A DNA stretch of 5,718 bases from Actinomycetes bacterium. Lineage in GTDB: Bacteria > Actinomycetota > Acidimicrobiia > Acidimicrobiales > Microtrichaceae. Below, piece after piece: positions 4,994 through 5,718 of this stretch. The translations under genes and the position numbers were made by a program. The notes beneath the pieces were generated by a model that saw nothing but the letters and a program-made list of their open reading frames with translations, was not told where the DNA came from and did not search any database. Where the stretch lies: the NCBI GenBank assembly GCA_023423215.1, contig JAFAFZ010000302.1, forward strand, positions 1 through 5,718, in the 5' to 3' direction. Position 1 is the first letter of the stretch. The number at the start of each line of letters is the position of its first letter.

Positions 4994-5718
4994 TCACGCG
5001 ACGCCCAGGTAGGCGGTCGCCAGTTCCGTGTCCTGCACCGCGTCGGCGTCACCGACCCACACGATGCGCCCGAGCTGCAGCAGCGCCGCGGTGTCCGCGA
5101 CCTCCAGCAGCGAGCGGACCTTCTCCTCGACGAGCAGCACGGCCACGCCGTCGTTGCGCAGCTCGACCAGGATGTCGAGCACCTGCTGCACGATGAGCGG
5201 AGCCAGCCCGAGCGTCGGCTCGTCCGCGATGAGCACGGCCGGCGGGCGCACCAGCAGCGGCGCGAGCGTCAGGATCTGCTGCTCGCCGCCCGACAGGTCA
5301 CCCGCGGGCAGGCGGCGACGCTCGTGCAGGATCGCGAACCGCTCGACGGCACGTTCGATGTCCGCGCGGTCCGGCAGCCAGACCGCCAGGTTCTCCTCGA
5401 CGGTCAACCCGGGGAAGACGCCGCGTGACTCGGGTGCGAGCACCAGACCGTTGCGGGCCCGCCAGTGGGCCGGTCGATCGGTCACCTCGGCGCCCTCGAC
5501 CTGGATCGACCCCTCGGTCACCGGCAGGCCGCCGGCGAGCGTCGCGCACAGCGTCGACTTGCCCGCGCCGTTGGCGCCGAGCAGCGCGGTGATCGACCCG
5601 CCGGCGAGCGACACGCTCAGGTCGTGCACGACGAGCAGCTCGCCGTAGCCGCTGGTCAGGCTACGCGCGACGAGCAGTGGCTCCAGGTCGGCGGCGCCGC
5701 CGTGGTGCGGGGCCGAGG
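4994..5718 (-). CDS. livF: LivF-type ABC transporter ATP-binding protein (N-terminus beyond window)
   Basis: This is the second Liv/HAAT-type nucleotide-binding subunit, partner of the LivG-like protein. In the 240 residues present, LLVARSLTSGYG (14-25) is the normal start of a LivF domain. It is followed by Walker A GANGAGKST (47-55), the LivF hallmark LAPESRGVFPGLTVEENL (93-110), signature LSGGEQQ (141-147), Walker B AVLIADEPTLGLAP (160-173) and the H-loop region LLVEEKV (194-200). The H-loop position is not His; LivF proteins usually carry Gln there, and here it is Glu (E198). The GTG at 5629 is in frame but would discard strand 1 of the domain. The frame is open without a start codon to the window edge, so the true start lies beyond 5718, with at least 13 extra residues (Gly/Ala/His-rich) before the domain. 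The C-terminus TAYLGVA is family-like. It is the most upstream operon gene visible. Confidence 0.9.
   Translation of the reverse strand, partial: SAPHHGGAADLEPLLVARSLTSGYGELLVVHDLSVSLAGGSITALLGANGAGKSTLCATLAGGLPVTEGSIQVEGAEVTDRPAHWRARNGLVLAPESRGVFPGLTVEENLAVWLPDRADIERAVERFAILHERRRLPAGDLSGGEQQILTLAPLLVRPPAVLIADEPTLGLAPLIVQQVLDILVELRNDGVAVLLVEEKVRSLLEVADTAALLQLGRIVWVGDADAVQDTELATAYLGVA

Noticed and set aside
4198..5052. Possible N-terminal fusion preceding LivG in the same open frame
   Set aside because: The sequence is an off-frame reading of the SDR gene, rich in Arg/Gly; the GTG at 4197 overlapping the SDR stop is a normal operon junction.

Overview
The window is a GC-rich, gene-dense piece of bacterial chromosome. 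Strong G/C bias at third codon positions, GTG starts, 4-nt gene overlaps and the protein families present point to an actinobacterium. The gene repertoire (Liv-type ABC ATPases next to an SDR and a COG2159 amidohydrolase) would suit a catabolically versatile member such as an Acidimicrobiia- or Mycobacteriales-like organism, but the class cannot be fixed from this sequence alone. I see no tRNA, rRNA, CRISPR array, insertion sequence or phage gene.

Left part (1-2000): the 3' end of an HPP-family membrane protein (+) converges on a DUF1295 / steroid 5-alpha-reductase-fold membrane protein (-), with a short hairpin-forming gap between them. The DUF1295 gene diverges from a MarR-family regulator (+). 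The 182-bp divergent spacer (1309-1490) is the richest non-coding stretch. It holds a TAGGTT box 8 nt before the DUF1295 ATG (a leaderless-promoter arrangement), a ladder of four alternating CTTCG/CGAAG half-sites at exact 8-bp steps, and a perfect 19-bp inverted repeat where the MarR transcript could start.

Right part (2022-5718, all on the minus strand, transcribed right to left): a LivF-type ABC ATPase whose N-terminus lies beyond the window, a classical short-chain dehydrogenase (SDR) closely resembling 3-alpha/20-beta-hydroxysteroid dehydrogenases, a LivG-type ABC ATPase overlapping the SDR by 4 nt, and, after a 115-nt gap, a COG2159 amidohydrolase. The two ATPases would energise one Liv/HAAT-type importer whose permeases and binding protein are not in view. 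The SDR and amidohydrolase look like enzymes acting on the imported compound. The most economical reading is a small uptake-plus-catabolism operon for an organic acid or hydrophobic/aromatic compound; the substrate is unknown.

Nothing here amounts to a clearly new system. The observations most worth following are the two different dyad systems in the MarR/DUF1295 spacer, the F-SDR-G arrangement with non-canonical ATPase motifs, the Glu in place of the decarboxylase His in the amidohydrolase, and two 15-bp palindromes placed directly before the SDR and amidohydrolase genes.
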